A stretch of 64,000 bases of DNA from Olsenella_L kribbiana. Lineage in GTDB: Bacteria; Actinomycetota; Coriobacteriia; Coriobacteriales; Atopobiaceae. The notes beneath the pieces were generated by a model. The model was not told the DNA's origin. It did no database searches and worked only from the letters and a program-made list of their open reading frames with translations. This document shows positions 39,610 through 48,408 of this stretch, one piece after another; the stretch's first letter is position 1; each line of letters opens with the position of its first letter. The stretch spans positions 1-64,000 of the forward strand of contig NZ_JAZGJP010000010.1 of NCBI RefSeq assembly GCF_036408795.1, in the 5' to 3' direction. Both the position numbers and the translations under genes were made by a program.

Positions 39610-41193
39610 TCAGCGCTGCTGCGAAAGGATCCAGCTTCTGATCTCGGGGATGCTATAGGCATACTGCCAGGTGAAGTTATGGGTATTGCCGCCCTGGATC
39701 GAGCTGTCTGTCCCATCGAGCGTGCCCTCGGCGATATGGAAGAAGACGATATGCGCACCCTCGGCATCAGCCTTGCCGAGCGTGGATGCAGCTTCGGCAG
39801 AAAGATCTGCCATGAGCTCATCGAGCGTCCTGTCAGAGTCAGCCGCGCGGGCACCCTCCTGGTTGCCCGAGGGATTGCTCTCGCCGGTTGCCGCATAGTC
39901 GACCCACCGGCCGGAGGTATGCCCTTCCCCGTCGAAGTCGTAGGTGCAGTCGAGCTGTGCCTCCACATAGGGAACGCCGATGGCAGGGATGCCCTTCTCC
40001 GGATCGCTCAGCCCGCCATACGAGCTCTCGTCGTCTTCGGATGCAAAGGCAATGAAGGGCGTCTGCTTGATCTGTGCCATATCGCCCTGCCCTGCCACGA
40101 AAAGATAGGCGGCGAAGCGGTCATCGTCTGCATGCTCTGCAGCATAGGAGATCAGCGCCATGCATCCTGCCGACTCGCCCGTGCCGTATATGCGGTCCCT
40201 ATCGATGGTGCAGCCCTCGTCGGCAAGACTGTCGACAAGATCGAGGCAGGTCTCGACATCGACAGTGGTGCCCGCCACCGTGAGCACGTAGGCCTCCTCG
40301 TCGTTCCAGGCCACAGCGCCCGGACCCTGGCGCAGGTTGACCTCAGGGTCGCTCGTCGTGACGCCGGCATCCGGCAGGAAGAGGACCAGAGGGTAGCTCT
40401 TCGAGCTGTCATAGCCTGCAGGCTGCAGCAGCTCGAAGGCGGCATGGCAGCCGGTCGCCTCGTCGTCGAAGGTCCCTGCCACATATCCTGCCGTCTGGGC
40501 ATTCGAGGTGGAGGACGAGACCATGTATCTTGTCATCGTCGCATCTCCGGCAAAGACAGCCCCCGACGAGGAGGAGATGTCCTTGACCTGGCAGATCCTG
40601 AGCGTGTCTGTCCCCAATTCGACCGGTCCGTTCGAGCCGACCTGCCCTCTGCTCATCTGGAAGAGCAGGGTCTGGGCGCCTGCATCCCGAGGGTCGAGCT
40701 CGATGATCGCATAGGCGCCGGAAGAGCTGCCGCCCTCCTCGGAGAGCTCCGGGGCATCGCTCACATAGAGCGCAGAGATCGTCCTGCCGAGCACATAGTA
40801 GGTGCCCAACCCCTGCTGGATAGCCTGCTGCTGGATGCCGCCGCCTCCGGCATCGAGAGATGCGGCATCGAGCGGAGCATCGTATTCGATGGCAGCGCCT
40901 ATGACCTTCTCTCCTGCCGGATAGGTCCTTGCCAGGGCAGTGACGGACCTGACGTGCCCATAGAAGGAAGCGACATCGTCTGTGGTGCCTGCGCTCGACC
41001 TGTCCCGGGAGAGGGCAAGCCCGGATGCGGTCTGCGCATCTTCTGTGCTGCCAGAGCTTGCCGCAGATGCGGCCTCCTGGGAAGCTGCCGGCTGGGTCCC
41101 ACATCCCGCCAGGAAGAGCGCTCCTGCTGCAAGGCCTGCCGTGCCCAGAAACGATCTCCTGCTGATTCCTGCATCCCCAAACTGCATTGCCAT
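39610..41193 (-). CDS. Secreted lipoprotein alpha/beta hydrolase (Tat signal)
   Basis: A 527-residue exported esterase- or peptidase-like protein. The N-terminus SRRSFLG (11-17), then a hydrophobic stretch and the lipobox LAGC (Cys31), indicates Tat export and lipid anchoring. After a Ser/Ala-rich linker comes a mixed beta domain, then from about 250 an alpha/beta hydrolase with nucleophile elbow GTGESAGC (Ser341) and a late His in NTHNFTWQYAY; an Asp lies in between. It resembles the PHB-depolymerase/feruloyl-esterase group more than the lipases. It is downstream of the EIIBC gene, separated by a hairpin. The substrate is unknown; removing acyl groups from glycosides before PTS uptake would fit. 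Confidence 0.8.
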   Translation of the reverse strand: MAMQFGDAGISRRSFLGTAGLAAGALFLAGCGTQPAASQEAASAASSGSTEDAQTASGLALSRDRSSAGTTDDVASFYGHVRSVTALARTYPAGEKVIGAAIEYDAPLDAASLDAGGGGIQQQAIQQGLGTYYVLGRTISALYVSDAPELSEEGGSSSGAYAIIELDPRDAGAQTLLFQMSRGQVGSNGPVELGTDTLRICQVKDISSSSGAVFAGDATMTRYMVSSSTSNAQTAGYVAGTFDDEATGCHAAFELLQPAGYDSSKSYPLVLFLPDAGVTTSDPEVNLRQGPGAVAWNDEEAYVLTVAGTTVDVETCLDLVDSLADEGCTIDRDRIYGTGESAGCMALISYAAEHADDDRFAAYLFVAGQGDMAQIKQTPFIAFASEDDESSYGGLSDPEKGIPAIGVPYVEAQLDCTYDFDGEGHTSGRWVDYAATGESNPSGNQEGARAADSDRTLDELMADLSAEAASTLGKADAEGAHIVFFHIAEGTLDGTDSSIQGGNTHNFTWQYAYSIPEIRSWILSQQR

Positions 41194-41235
41194 GTCCTGT
41201 TCCTTTCTCTTTCTGCATCGCCTTCAGACACGAAA

Positions 41236-41272
41236 CGGGCGCGGCCGGATGCCCAGCCACGCCCGTGCACCT
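41236..41272 (-). terminator. Hairpin after the orphan EIIBC gene
   Basis: CGGGCGTGGC and GCCGCGCCCG on the minus strand pair with one wobble (41236-41245 with 41256-41265), followed by TTTCGTG. It may reduce read-through into the lipoprotein gene. Confidence 0.5.
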
Positions 41273-41309
41273 GCTCTGCGCAGGGTCTTTCTGTTGGAGC
41301 TCGAAGAAG

Positions 41310-42773
41310 CTATTCGACCTTGAGGGTGAAGCCCTTGTTGCCCGCATCCTTTGCGGAGCCGATGACAAGCGCTGCTGCGAAGGCGCAGATGAGTGCCACG
41401 ACACCGGAGATGATGAGGCCGACGAAGCCGGCATCGATGCCAGCAGGATTGATGAAGGAGGGGAAGCCGAGCGGGCCGGAAGCGCCGAAGGAGTAGAGCT
41501 TTGCGCCTGCAAGGCCAGCGATTGCGCCGCCGATACCAGCCGAGATGAAGGTTGCCCACATGAGCTTCTTGCGCGGAATCAGGATTGCGTAGAGAGCGGG
41601 CTCGTTCACGCCGAAGATCGAGGAGATCAAGGCCGGAACGTTGACATCAGCGTTCTCCTGGGCATCCTTCGAGCGGACGATCACGCCGATCACGGCGCCG
41701 ATGATAGCGCAGCCGCCGGCGTAGACGAGCGGGTTAATCGGGTCATACCCATAGGTCGCAACGTCGATGAACCACAGCGGGATGATGCCCCAATGCAGGC
41801 CGAACATGACAAGAAGGGACCAGAAGGTGCCGATAACGAAGCCGGCGATGGCAGGCTGGAAGTTGATGAGCGCGAGGATGATGGCAGCGACGATGTTGGA
41901 GAGAACCGTGGTGACCGGGCCGATCACGACGAGGCCGACGATGCCGCAGAAGAACAGGGTGATGATGTTGGCAAGGAAGGTGGCAACAAGCGACGGGAGC
42001 TTGTCCATGAGCCAGGCATGGACCTTGGAGGCAAACCAGACCACGAAGATGGCCGGGATGATCGTCGAGGAGTAGGCCTGCATGACCAGCGGGATGCCGA
42101 AGATGTCGCCGTAGACATTGGCCTCGAAGATGGTGCCGGCACCGATCGTGTAGAGTGGATCGCCCGACATCAGGGCGACGAGCGTCGGATAGACAAGGAT
42201 GCCGCCGAGCGCCATGCCCATGACCGGCTTGAGGCCGAAGCGCTTGGCCGAGGTGAAGCCGATGATCAGCGGGAAGAAGTAGAAGACGGAGTCACCGATA
42301 GCGGAAAGCGCCACATAGGTGGAGCTCGTGGATGCAAGCCAGCCCGCAGCCGAGCATAGGGCAAGGAGCGACTTCAGGAAACCGCCGGCCATAAGGACGC
42401 CGAGAACCGGCTGCAGGATCTCGGAGACGACGCCGAGCAGGCGCGTGAAGGGGTCCTGCTTCTTGTCCTGCTCGCGTGCAAGGTCCTTTGCGGCATCAGG
42501 GTTCATATCGACTGCAGGCTCGGCAGAAAAGCCGCCGATCTTGATGAGGTCCGAATAGATGGCCTCGACTGCAGAGCCGACGACGACCTGGTACTGGCCT
42601 CCTGCCTGGATAACGTCGATGACGCCCTTCGTTGCCTTGAGGCCCGCCGTATCGGCCTTGGCCTCGTCCTTCAGATGGAAGCGCAGGCGCGTGATGCAGT
42701 GGCTGACGTCCTGGACATTCTCCCTGCCTCCCACCTTGTCGATGATTGTTTCGCAGAGTTCTTGGTATTTCAT
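41310..42773 (-). CDS. Orphan beta-glucoside/sucrose-type PTS EIIBC
   Basis: A 487-residue permease. EIIB (about 1-85) has the phospho-Cys in VSHCITRLRFHLKD and GGQYQVVVGSAVEAIY; EIIC (about 105-480) has GVNEPALYAILIPRKK of the glucose superfamily. No EIIA domain or phosphoglycosidase gene adjoins; the EIIA at 16056-16583 may serve it. The ATG at 42773 has GGAGG upstream. Neighbours are hydrolases and an amidohydrolase-fold protein, so the sugar is probably an unusual, substituted glycoside. A 56-bp element shared with the amidohydrolase promoter lies 152-207 bases upstream, pointing to joint control by the LysR regulator. Confidence 0.9.
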   Translation of the reverse strand: MKYQELCETIIDKVGGRENVQDVSHCITRLRFHLKDEAKADTAGLKATKGVIDVIQAGGQYQVVVGSAVEAIYSDLIKIGGFSAEPAVDMNPDAAKDLAREQDKKQDPFTRLLGVVSEILQPVLGVLMAGGFLKSLLALCSAAGWLASTSSTYVALSAIGDSVFYFFPLIIGFTSAKRFGLKPVMGMALGGILVYPTLVALMSGDPLYTIGAGTIFEANVYGDIFGIPLVMQAYSSTIIPAIFVVWFASKVHAWLMDKLPSLVATFLANIITLFFCGIVGLVVIGPVTTVLSNIVAAIILALINFQPAIAGFVIGTFWSLLVMFGLHWGIIPLWFIDVATYGYDPINPLVYAGGCAIIGAVIGVIVRSKDAQENADVNVPALISSIFGVNEPALYAILIPRKKLMWATFISAGIGGAIAGLAGAKLYSFGASGPLGFPSFINPAGIDAGFVGLIISGVVALICAFAAALVIGSAKDAGNKGFTLKVE

Positions 42774-42924
42774 CGCGATATCCTCCCTGAGGAATCTCCC
42801 CATCGGTGACTTCGACGGTGCACTTCCCTAGTCGACAGTCAGGAAGTCCGGACGAGCCCTGTTGATAGCCGCTTGCCTGAGCAAGCCTTCTGCCTGCTGG
42901 GCAAGCCCAGTGTAGGGTGCGAAT

Positions 42925-42980
42925 TATTCCGTATCAATTCTTGTTGGATGAATACTTATTCCATTTGAGATATACAAAGG
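42925..42980 (-). promoter_or_regulatory. Shared 56-bp regulatory element, copy B
   Basis: This stretch aligns without gaps to 46511-46566; by hand 40 of 56 bases agree. Conserved blocks are TATTCC, CAATTCT, TTATTCCAT and GATATA, with the two TATTCC blocks at an identical 32-base step. It lies upstream of the EIIBC gene in the same orientation as copy A. A LysR-regulated control region is the best guess. Confidence 0.7.
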
Positions 42981-43046
42981 CCATGAGCTGCCTTTTTGAC
43001 GGCAGGCCCTAAGGCACACCTGCCGCTCGCAGGATTGCGGTACCGC

Positions 43047-44171
43047 TCAGCGGCGCAGGGTCCCGTCATAGGCTCCGAGCAGCTTCGAAGCCTGGCAGAA
43101 CTTGTCCACGATCTTCTCGGGCTCTCCCTTGGGTATCTGGGTATGCTCGGTCTCGAAGGACAGGCCATACTCCCATGCCGGGAAGAAGTATTCGAAATAG
43201 CCATTGGTGTAGCCAAAGACAAGACCCTGGACAGGGCATTCCTTGCGCATGCGGATGCCGAAGTCGCCGCCAAGCTCGCTCGGGAAGACGAAGAGATGAA
43301 GCCCTCCGAGGCTTATGACCTCGAGCTTCAGGTCGAGGTGGAAGCTGTCGTGCGCGACCGTGTGGTAGGCTGTCTGCACCTCGATCCGGTCCAGCGCCAC
43401 CGCGCGCTCTGGTCGTATCTTGGAGATTGCGCGTGCAAGCCCGTCGGATACCCGCTCGACCTCCGCGATGCCTCTCCCCTGGCGGAAATTGCGGTCGGAG
43501 CAGTCGCCGGCAGCACCGACGATCATGGCAGGGAAATAGCCGAGAGAAGGCTCGAGCTTCTTGCTCACGAGCCCTGCAAGCTCGCTTGTGAGCTCCGTCG
43601 TGTCAGGGCCGACGACCGCAGAATGCACCGCCCAGTTCACGAGCCCGGCAAACGGCACGCCCCCTTCATCAGAAAACTCGAGGACGATGACTTCGTTGTC
43701 CGCCAGCTTTCCCGGGACATTCCTGTTCCCGTAGAAGCCGGTGACTATCTGGCTTCCGACCTTGGCTGTGGCCTGGCGCGCGTTGCTGCGGCATTCCTCG
43801 AAGCAGGAGCAGATCGTCTCGAGGAGCCAGTCGTAGTAGTGCTGGTCGAACTTGTGGGTCCACCAGCTCTTGTGGTAGGCAGCGATCGAGGTATGGTCAT
43901 GCGTGGCACAGAGCAGCACCAGATCGCGGTCGATCCCATAGCGGGAGGACAGAAGCGTCTTCACCTCCTCTGCCATGCTCTCCTCGAATTCGAGGACATC
44001 GGCGCTCAGCACGAAGAGCTCGCGCGTCCCGTCCTGGAAGTAGAGGGCATTGGCGAAGACGTCGTCGTGGACCGCTGTTGCCGGCTCGAGACGGTTGGGC
44101 AGGTCCCGGTAGCCGATCAGATAGATATCTCCTTGGGGCGTGATGTCGCGCCGGGCGCATCCTACCTTCAT
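43047..44171 (-). CDS. Neutral ceramidase-like hydrolase A
   Basis: A 374-residue protein related to the N-terminal domain of neutral/alkaline ceramidases: VGCARRDITPQGDIYLIGYR at the start, LSADVLEF, then LLCATHDHTS (zinc-type HxH at 91-93), NWAVHSAVVG with another His and AAGDCSDRNFR. True ceramidases are secreted and about 650-700 residues; this is short and has no signal peptide, so it is probably a cytoplasmic amidase or esterase on a small substrate. The ATG at 44171 is preferred because AAGGAGG lies six bases before it, while the ATG six bases earlier abuts that site. It overlaps hydrolase B by four bases. Confidence 0.72.
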   Translation of the reverse strand: MKVGCARRDITPQGDIYLIGYRDLPNRLEPATAVHDDVFANALYFQDGTRELFVLSADVLEFEESMAEEVKTLLSSRYGIDRDLVLLCATHDHTSIAAYHKSWWTHKFDQHYYDWLLETICSCFEECRSNARQATAKVGSQIVTGFYGNRNVPGKLADNEVIVLEFSDEGGVPFAGLVNWAVHSAVVGPDTTELTSELAGLVSKKLEPSLGYFPAMIVGAAGDCSDRNFRQGRGIAEVERVSDGLARAISKIRPERAVALDRIEVQTAYHTVAHDSFHLDLKLEVISLGGLHLFVFPSELGGDFGIRMRKECPVQGLVFGYTNGYFEYFFPAWEYGLSFETEHTQIPKGEPEKIVDKFCQASKLLGAYDGTLRR

Positions 44172-45415
44172 GCGCATCCTCCTTCTCTCATGCGCTCCGT
44201 ACCCCGAAGCACGGCCTGCCTGAGCTGAGAGGCCGCCTCGCGGGCGAAGCCTGAATTCATCGCTTCGTAGGTGATGAGGTCGAAGTCCTCCTCATCGGCC
44301 AGATACTTCTGGGCTCCGTTCACCATCGTGAAGACCGCCTCCGGCCCCGCCTCAGCATCCCTGAGATATGCTCCGAAGCTGCTCGATACCTCGGGCTCGA
44401 GGCCAGCAAGCACGCAGGAGCCGATCCTCAGGAAGCTCACGGTCGTGGCCACCGGGGCGTCCTGGCGCCAGACGATGCTTCTGCGGGGCGCAAGCGTCGC
44501 GAAGTCTTCCCGCACCTTTCCCGGCAGAAGCACCTTGGCAGCACAGGCAGCAAGGCCGCGTCCCGGCACGGGAGAGAGGCTGGCCAGAGCATCCTGCACG
44601 TCCCGGGCAAGCTCACTTCCCAGCCGGCCAAGCACTGCATCTGCCTCACCGGTACAGGAAGGTCCCTCGGCTGCCGCCACGCTCTCGCGTGGTGCCTGAT
44701 CGGCTGCGCACCCTTCGATGGAGAGCGCGATGCCGGCCCCTGCCTGCTCGAGCTTCGCGGCAGCGGCACCTGCCAGATCTCCCGACACCATGGCCTGCCC
44801 CTCGGCATCCATTGCATCCTTCAGGACCGAGGACCGGACATCTGCAGAGAAGACGGTCGCGATAGGCCCGCCTTCGGGCGTCTGCACGCTGAGCACGAAG
44901 AGGCGATGGTCGCTCGGGCCTGCAGGGTTCTTCCCCAGCCACCAGCCACGCTCGGTCTCGACATCGCGGTTCACCATCACCGAGGTCGTGCCCGAGCCCC
45001 GAAGCACGCAGGCAGGCTGGCGCTCATCCATCGCTTTGGAGACCGCCGAAAAGACCGCCTTTCCCAGGGCCGCACGCAGCGCATCGTTTTTCTGCCTGAG
45101 CGCATCCGACGCCAGATGCTGGGGAGTCCTTGCATGGGGAGCGGAGAAGGTATGGGTCGCCACGACCCAAAGCGCCGCCCCCGAGACGCCCGAAGCCTTC
45201 TCGGCCTGGGCACGCAGCTCCGCAAGCAGATCGGGCCTGATCGAGGTAAGCTCGAGCGCGACCACGCAGATCCGCTCTTTGTCCTCAAGCACCAAGGCAC
45301 GGACCGCAAGAGGATGGCGGACGGCATCGAACCCGTCGAAGGGCAGGATGCCTGCGAGCTCCACGTCTGCCTTGCCAGCTCCTGCCCGGCAGGGCGCTTC
45401 CGCTATATGCTCCAT
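44168..45415 (-). CDS. Neutral ceramidase-like hydrolase B
   Basis: A 415-residue paralogue-like partner of hydrolase A. It shows GAGKADVELAG, VVALELTSIRPDLL and VVATHTFSAPH (87-94), the same THT/H metal-site pattern after a hydrophobic strand. The resemblance to ceramidase-N domains is weaker; the second half is rich in Ala and has no motif I know. No signal peptide. It lies 14 bases after the amidohydrolase gene and overlaps hydrolase A by four bases, so the three form one operon. The pair may act as a complex on the same substrate; that is inference. Confidence 0.6.
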   Translation of the reverse strand: MEHIAEAPCRAGAGKADVELAGILPFDGFDAVRHPLAVRALVLEDKERICVVALELTSIRPDLLAELRAQAEKASGVSGAALWVVATHTFSAPHARTPQHLASDALRQKNDALRAALGKAVFSAVSKAMDERQPACVLRGSGTTSVMVNRDVETERGWWLGKNPAGPSDHRLFVLSVQTPEGGPIATVFSADVRSSVLKDAMDAEGQAMVSGDLAGAAAAKLEQAGAGIALSIEGCAADQAPRESVAAAEGPSCTGEADAVLGRLGSELARDVQDALASLSPVPGRGLAACAAKVLLPGKVREDFATLAPRRSIVWRQDAPVATTVSFLRIGSCVLAGLEPEVSSSFGAYLRDAEAGPEAVFTMVNGAQKYLADEEDFDLITYEAMNSGFAREAASQLRQAVLRGTERMREGGCA

Positions 45416-45429
45416 GGCGCCTATCCCTT

Positions 45430-46464
45430 CTAGTCAAGATGATAGAGGCGCTTCGCGTTTCCGGCCAGCATGAGCTCCTTGTCTTCATCCGAAAGAGCAA
45501 GGCTCCGTACGAAGGCAGGTCCGTCAAGCAGCCATTCCTTCCTGACCGGATAGGACGTGCCCCAGATGATATGGTCTGCCCCGAGCACCTTGACAGCGCA
45601 TTCGAGCGCATCCTTTCCCCAGGGCTGGGCATGGGACATCTCGAAGAACAGATGCTCGCGCAGGCGCTTGGCAAGCTCTCCGCCATCCGTCTCGAAACGC
45701 TGGACCGCATCCTTTCTTCTGCTCGGCTTCGGCAGGAGCATCTCGGCGATCGCGAATATGCCGCCGCCCAGCATCGAGTGCACGAGCCTGAGATGGGGAT
45801 AGCGGACGAAGAAGTCGCTGAAGAGCTCGCGCCCCACGGCGGTCGTCTGGTCGACGCAGCGGCCATAGGAGCGCCGCAGGTTGTTGTAGTCGAGAAGCGA
45901 CGAAGCGTCTACCGGAATGGGCACATGGTGCACATAGACCGTGGCGCCCTTCTCGTCGAGCTTCTCGAAGAGCGGGGCAAAGAGTCCGTCATCGAGATAG
46001 CGCGTGCCGTAATGGGCGCAGAGCTGCACGCCGGCAAAGCCGAGCTCGTCGAGGCAGCGGTCGATCTCGGCATCCACGCGGGGGCCGCCGGTCGCAGGCA
46101 CGACCGCAAGCGGCACCATCCGCCCGCCCGACGCCTCGGCATACGCTGCCATCCCGTCATTGAAGCGGCGGCACATCTCGAGCGACATCCACTCGTTGCA
46201 GCCCGGCACCTTGAGGATGGCCCTGTCGACCCCCGCCTCGTCCATATCGGCAAGCATCGTCTCGAGGCGGTAGTCTCCCTCTGCATAGTTGAGGCTCGGG
46301 AAGCCCTCAGGCTTCTCGACCACGATCTGCGTCGGCCCTTCGCCCTTCTTCAGATAGACATTGGTCCCATAGACGCGGGGCGCCTCCGCGATGAAGCGAT
46401 CCAGCGCTTCGCGGTCCCCGAAGAGCTCCTCGGGAAACCAGTACATGTTTGCATCGATTACCAT
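45430..46464 (-). CDS. Amidohydrolase-fold protein with altered metal site
   Basis: A 344-residue TIM-barrel of the amidohydrolase-2 (ACMSD/decarboxylase) family: GVDRAILKVPG, RMVPLAVVPATGGPRVDAEIDR, VYVHHVPIPVD, RLVHSMLGGG and a final LMLAGNAKRLY. The metal ligands are unusual. The first-strand HxH is NMY (residues 5-7 of MVIDANMYWF), and the Asp of the usual G-(S/T)-D-Y-P is Ser in WGTSYPVRKEW. The His of strands 5 and 6 remain. It may lack metal or use another mechanism. The ATG at 46464 has GGGAGG upstream. It is first in the operon with the two ceramidase-like genes. Confidence 0.82.
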   Translation of the reverse strand: MVIDANMYWFPEELFGDREALDRFIAEAPRVYGTNVYLKKGEGPTQIVVEKPEGFPSLNYAEGDYRLETMLADMDEAGVDRAILKVPGCNEWMSLEMCRRFNDGMAAYAEASGGRMVPLAVVPATGGPRVDAEIDRCLDELGFAGVQLCAHYGTRYLDDGLFAPLFEKLDEKGATVYVHHVPIPVDASSLLDYNNLRRSYGRCVDQTTAVGRELFSDFFVRYPHLRLVHSMLGGGIFAIAEMLLPKPSRRKDAVQRFETDGGELAKRLREHLFFEMSHAQPWGKDALECAVKVLGADHIIWGTSYPVRKEWLLDGPAFVRSLALSDEDKELMLAGNAKRLYHLD

Positions 46465-46510
46465 TGTTGCCTCCCGTATCGCAGGTTGGCTCCAGTGTAC
46501 GGGAGATTTA

Positions 46511-46566
46511 TATTCCACAACAATTCTGTTTGTCTGCTGTCTTATTCCATATTGGATATATAGAGG
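46511..46566 (-). promoter_or_regulatory. Shared 56-bp regulatory element, copy A
   Basis: Upstream of the amidohydrolase operon and just past the lysR stop. It matches copy B (42925-42980) over 40 of 56 bases. It includes the dyad TCCATATTGGA (46546-46556), the T-N-A type expected for LysR proteins. The element ends 47 bases before the ATG. Confidence 0.7.
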
Positions 46567-46581
46567 TCCCGATGGGATGGA

Positions 46582-47490
46582 TCAGGCACCAGCTGCCCCG
46601 GAGCGGGAGACCGCATCGAGGAAACGCTGGGCAGCAGGAGAAGGCTCCCTGCCCCTGAGATAGTAGACCTTGATCTCGGTCGTGACCGTCGGCTCCACGT
46701 CGACCAGCACGACATCCGGAGTCGCCAGATAGGCGGCGGGCTTTCTCATCAGAAGCGACACCCCCATGCCGCGCCCCACGAGGTCGATGATGTTCTCGCC
46801 GCGCCGTCCCTGGTAGCGCACACGCGGCACGAAGCCTTCGATCGCGCAGGCATCGAGGATCAGGGCATGCATGACAGAACCCTTGGGAAGAAGCAGGAAG
46901 TCCTCGTCTGCAAGCTCGCCGAGCATGACCTTCTGGCGCCCTGCCAGAGGATGGTCGACCGGAAGCACGGCGACAAGCCGGTCTTCGTCATACGGCACGG
47001 TGCCGAATTCCTCGTCGCCCGAGTCCTTCGAGGCATCCCCATCCCATTCGCGGATGAAGGCAAGCTCGAGCCTGTCCTGCCTGAGCGCCTCCCTGAGCTC
47101 GTCGGCATCTCCCTCGAAGAGCCGGATCCGCTCGGTCGGATTGTCGTGCTCGTAGCGCGCCATGATGCCCGTGATTCCATAGGGCACCATGATCGGAATC
47201 GAGCCGATATCGAGGACATGGAGCTCGTTTTCCTGGACATCGGACAGCGCTGCCAGCATCTCGTTGTCCACCCGCGTGATCTTCTGTGCATAGGGCAGAA
47301 ACACTCGCCCCGCCGGGCTCAGATCTACCGAGCGGGTCGAGCGCACGAAGAGCGTGACCCCGAGCTCGTGCTCGAGCGACTTGATATGCTTGGAGAGCGA
47401 GGACTGGGAGATGAAGAGCTGCTCGCTTGCCTTGAGATAGTTCCTGGTGCGGGCAAGAACCACGAACTCCTTGCACTTCTCGACATCCAT
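46582..47490 (-). CDS. LysR-family transcriptional regulator
   Basis: A 302-residue LysR regulator. The N-terminal HTH reads EFVVLARTRNYLKASEQLFISQSSLSKHIKSLEHELG in outline; the effector domain (about 90-300) has LHVLDIGSIPIMVPYGI and VAVLPVDHPLAGRQ. LysR proteins usually activate neighbouring catabolic genes when a small ligand binds. Its start abuts the reductase stop with no gap, so the two are translated together, and the amidohydrolase operon follows on the same strand after copy A of the 56-bp element. It is the natural candidate to bind both copies. Confidence 0.9.
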   Translation of the reverse strand: MDVEKCKEFVVLARTRNYLKASEQLFISQSSLSKHIKSLEHELGVTLFVRSTRSVDLSPAGRVFLPYAQKITRVDNEMLAALSDVQENELHVLDIGSIPIMVPYGITGIMARYEHDNPTERIRLFEGDADELREALRQDRLELAFIREWDGDASKDSGDEEFGTVPYDEDRLVAVLPVDHPLAGRQKVMLGELADEDFLLLPKGSVMHALILDACAIEGFVPRVRYQGRRGENIIDLVGRGMGVSLLMRKPAAYLATPDVVLVDVEPTVTTEIKVYYLRGREPSPAAQRFLDAVSRSGAAGA

Positions 47491-48408
47491 CTAGTACGCC
47501 GCCTCTATTTCACGTATGCGCTTGTTGAGGAAGGCATTCACCGGCACGAGTATGCCATGCTTCTGGGCTCTCCTCATGACCTCTCCCGAAAACTCGTCCA
47601 CTTCGGTCCTGTGATGGTTGATGCGGTCCTGCCCCATCGAGGGCGTCGAGGAAGGATCGAGCGTCTCTTCGAGGGCAGCATAGGACGAAAGCTCCTGTTC
47701 GGTGAGCGCCACCCCTTCTGCCTGTGCCACAGCCACGACCTCGCGCATCGCCGAGATGAAGGTCCGCCAGAGCTCGGAGGTTTTGTCGGCGTAGACCTCT
47801 CCATAGGTGGCACCGAAGGCGCAGCAGGTCTGGTTGATACCAACATTGAGCATGAACTTGGCCCACATGCGGTACCTGATGTCTGGCTCCACGACATGCG
47901 CGATGCCGGCACGCGCGAGGATGTCTTCCACCTTGGCAAGCGCTTCCTCTGGCGTATTCTCGAAGCGACCGATATGCAGCGCGCCTGCCTTCGAGTAGGT
48001 GAGCGCACTCCCAAAATGCGCTGCATCCATGCCCTGGGCGACGCAGGGGACGATGCGCTCCCAGCCGAAGCGTGCCGCCACCTGCTCCTCGCTCCTGATG
48101 CCATTGAGCACGCTCACGATCTTGGTCTTCTCTCCAAGCAGGGACGGCACGAGGCCGAGGGCCCCTTCGAGCCCATAGCTCTTCGTCGCCAGGATCACGA
48201 GGTCCTGGGGACCCGCCTCCTCGGGCAGCCTGTCCCGGAACGGATACACCTTCCCGTTCACGGTGCACACATCCCCCGCGTGGCGGGCAAGGCGCGCGGG
48301 ATCCATCGCGAAGGTGACGGCATCCTCTCCGAGAGCATCTGCTGCCATGCTTCCATAGAGCATCCCAAGAGCTCCCTTTCCGATGATTGCGATGTGCGGA
48401 TCAGCCAT
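47491..48408 (-). CDS. Ketopantoate reductase-like enzyme
   Basis: A 305-residue NAD(P)-dependent reductase of the ApbA/PanE family. The Rossmann motif is IAIIGKGALGMLYG, LVILATKSYGLEGAL carries the conserved Lys, VSVLNGI follows, and the catalytic Lys-Asn set is in RMWAKFMLNVGINQTCC. Reduction of 2-dehydropantoate is the family archetype, but many members act on other 2-oxo acids; setting beside catabolic genes makes a different substrate likely. The ATG at 48408 is chosen on homology, with AAAGG upstream. A truncated copy of its C-terminal half lies at 38969-39487. Confidence 0.85.
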   Translation of the reverse strand: MADPHIAIIGKGALGMLYGSMAADALGEDAVTFAMDPARLARHAGDVCTVNGKVYPFRDRLPEEAGPQDLVILATKSYGLEGALGLVPSLLGEKTKIVSVLNGIRSEEQVAARFGWERIVPCVAQGMDAAHFGSALTYSKAGALHIGRFENTPEEALAKVEDILARAGIAHVVEPDIRYRMWAKFMLNVGINQTCCAFGATYGEVYADKTSELWRTFISAMREVVAVAQAEGVALTEQELSSYAALEETLDPSSTPSMGQDRINHHRTEVDEFSGEVMRRAQKHGILVPVNAFLNKRIREIEAAY

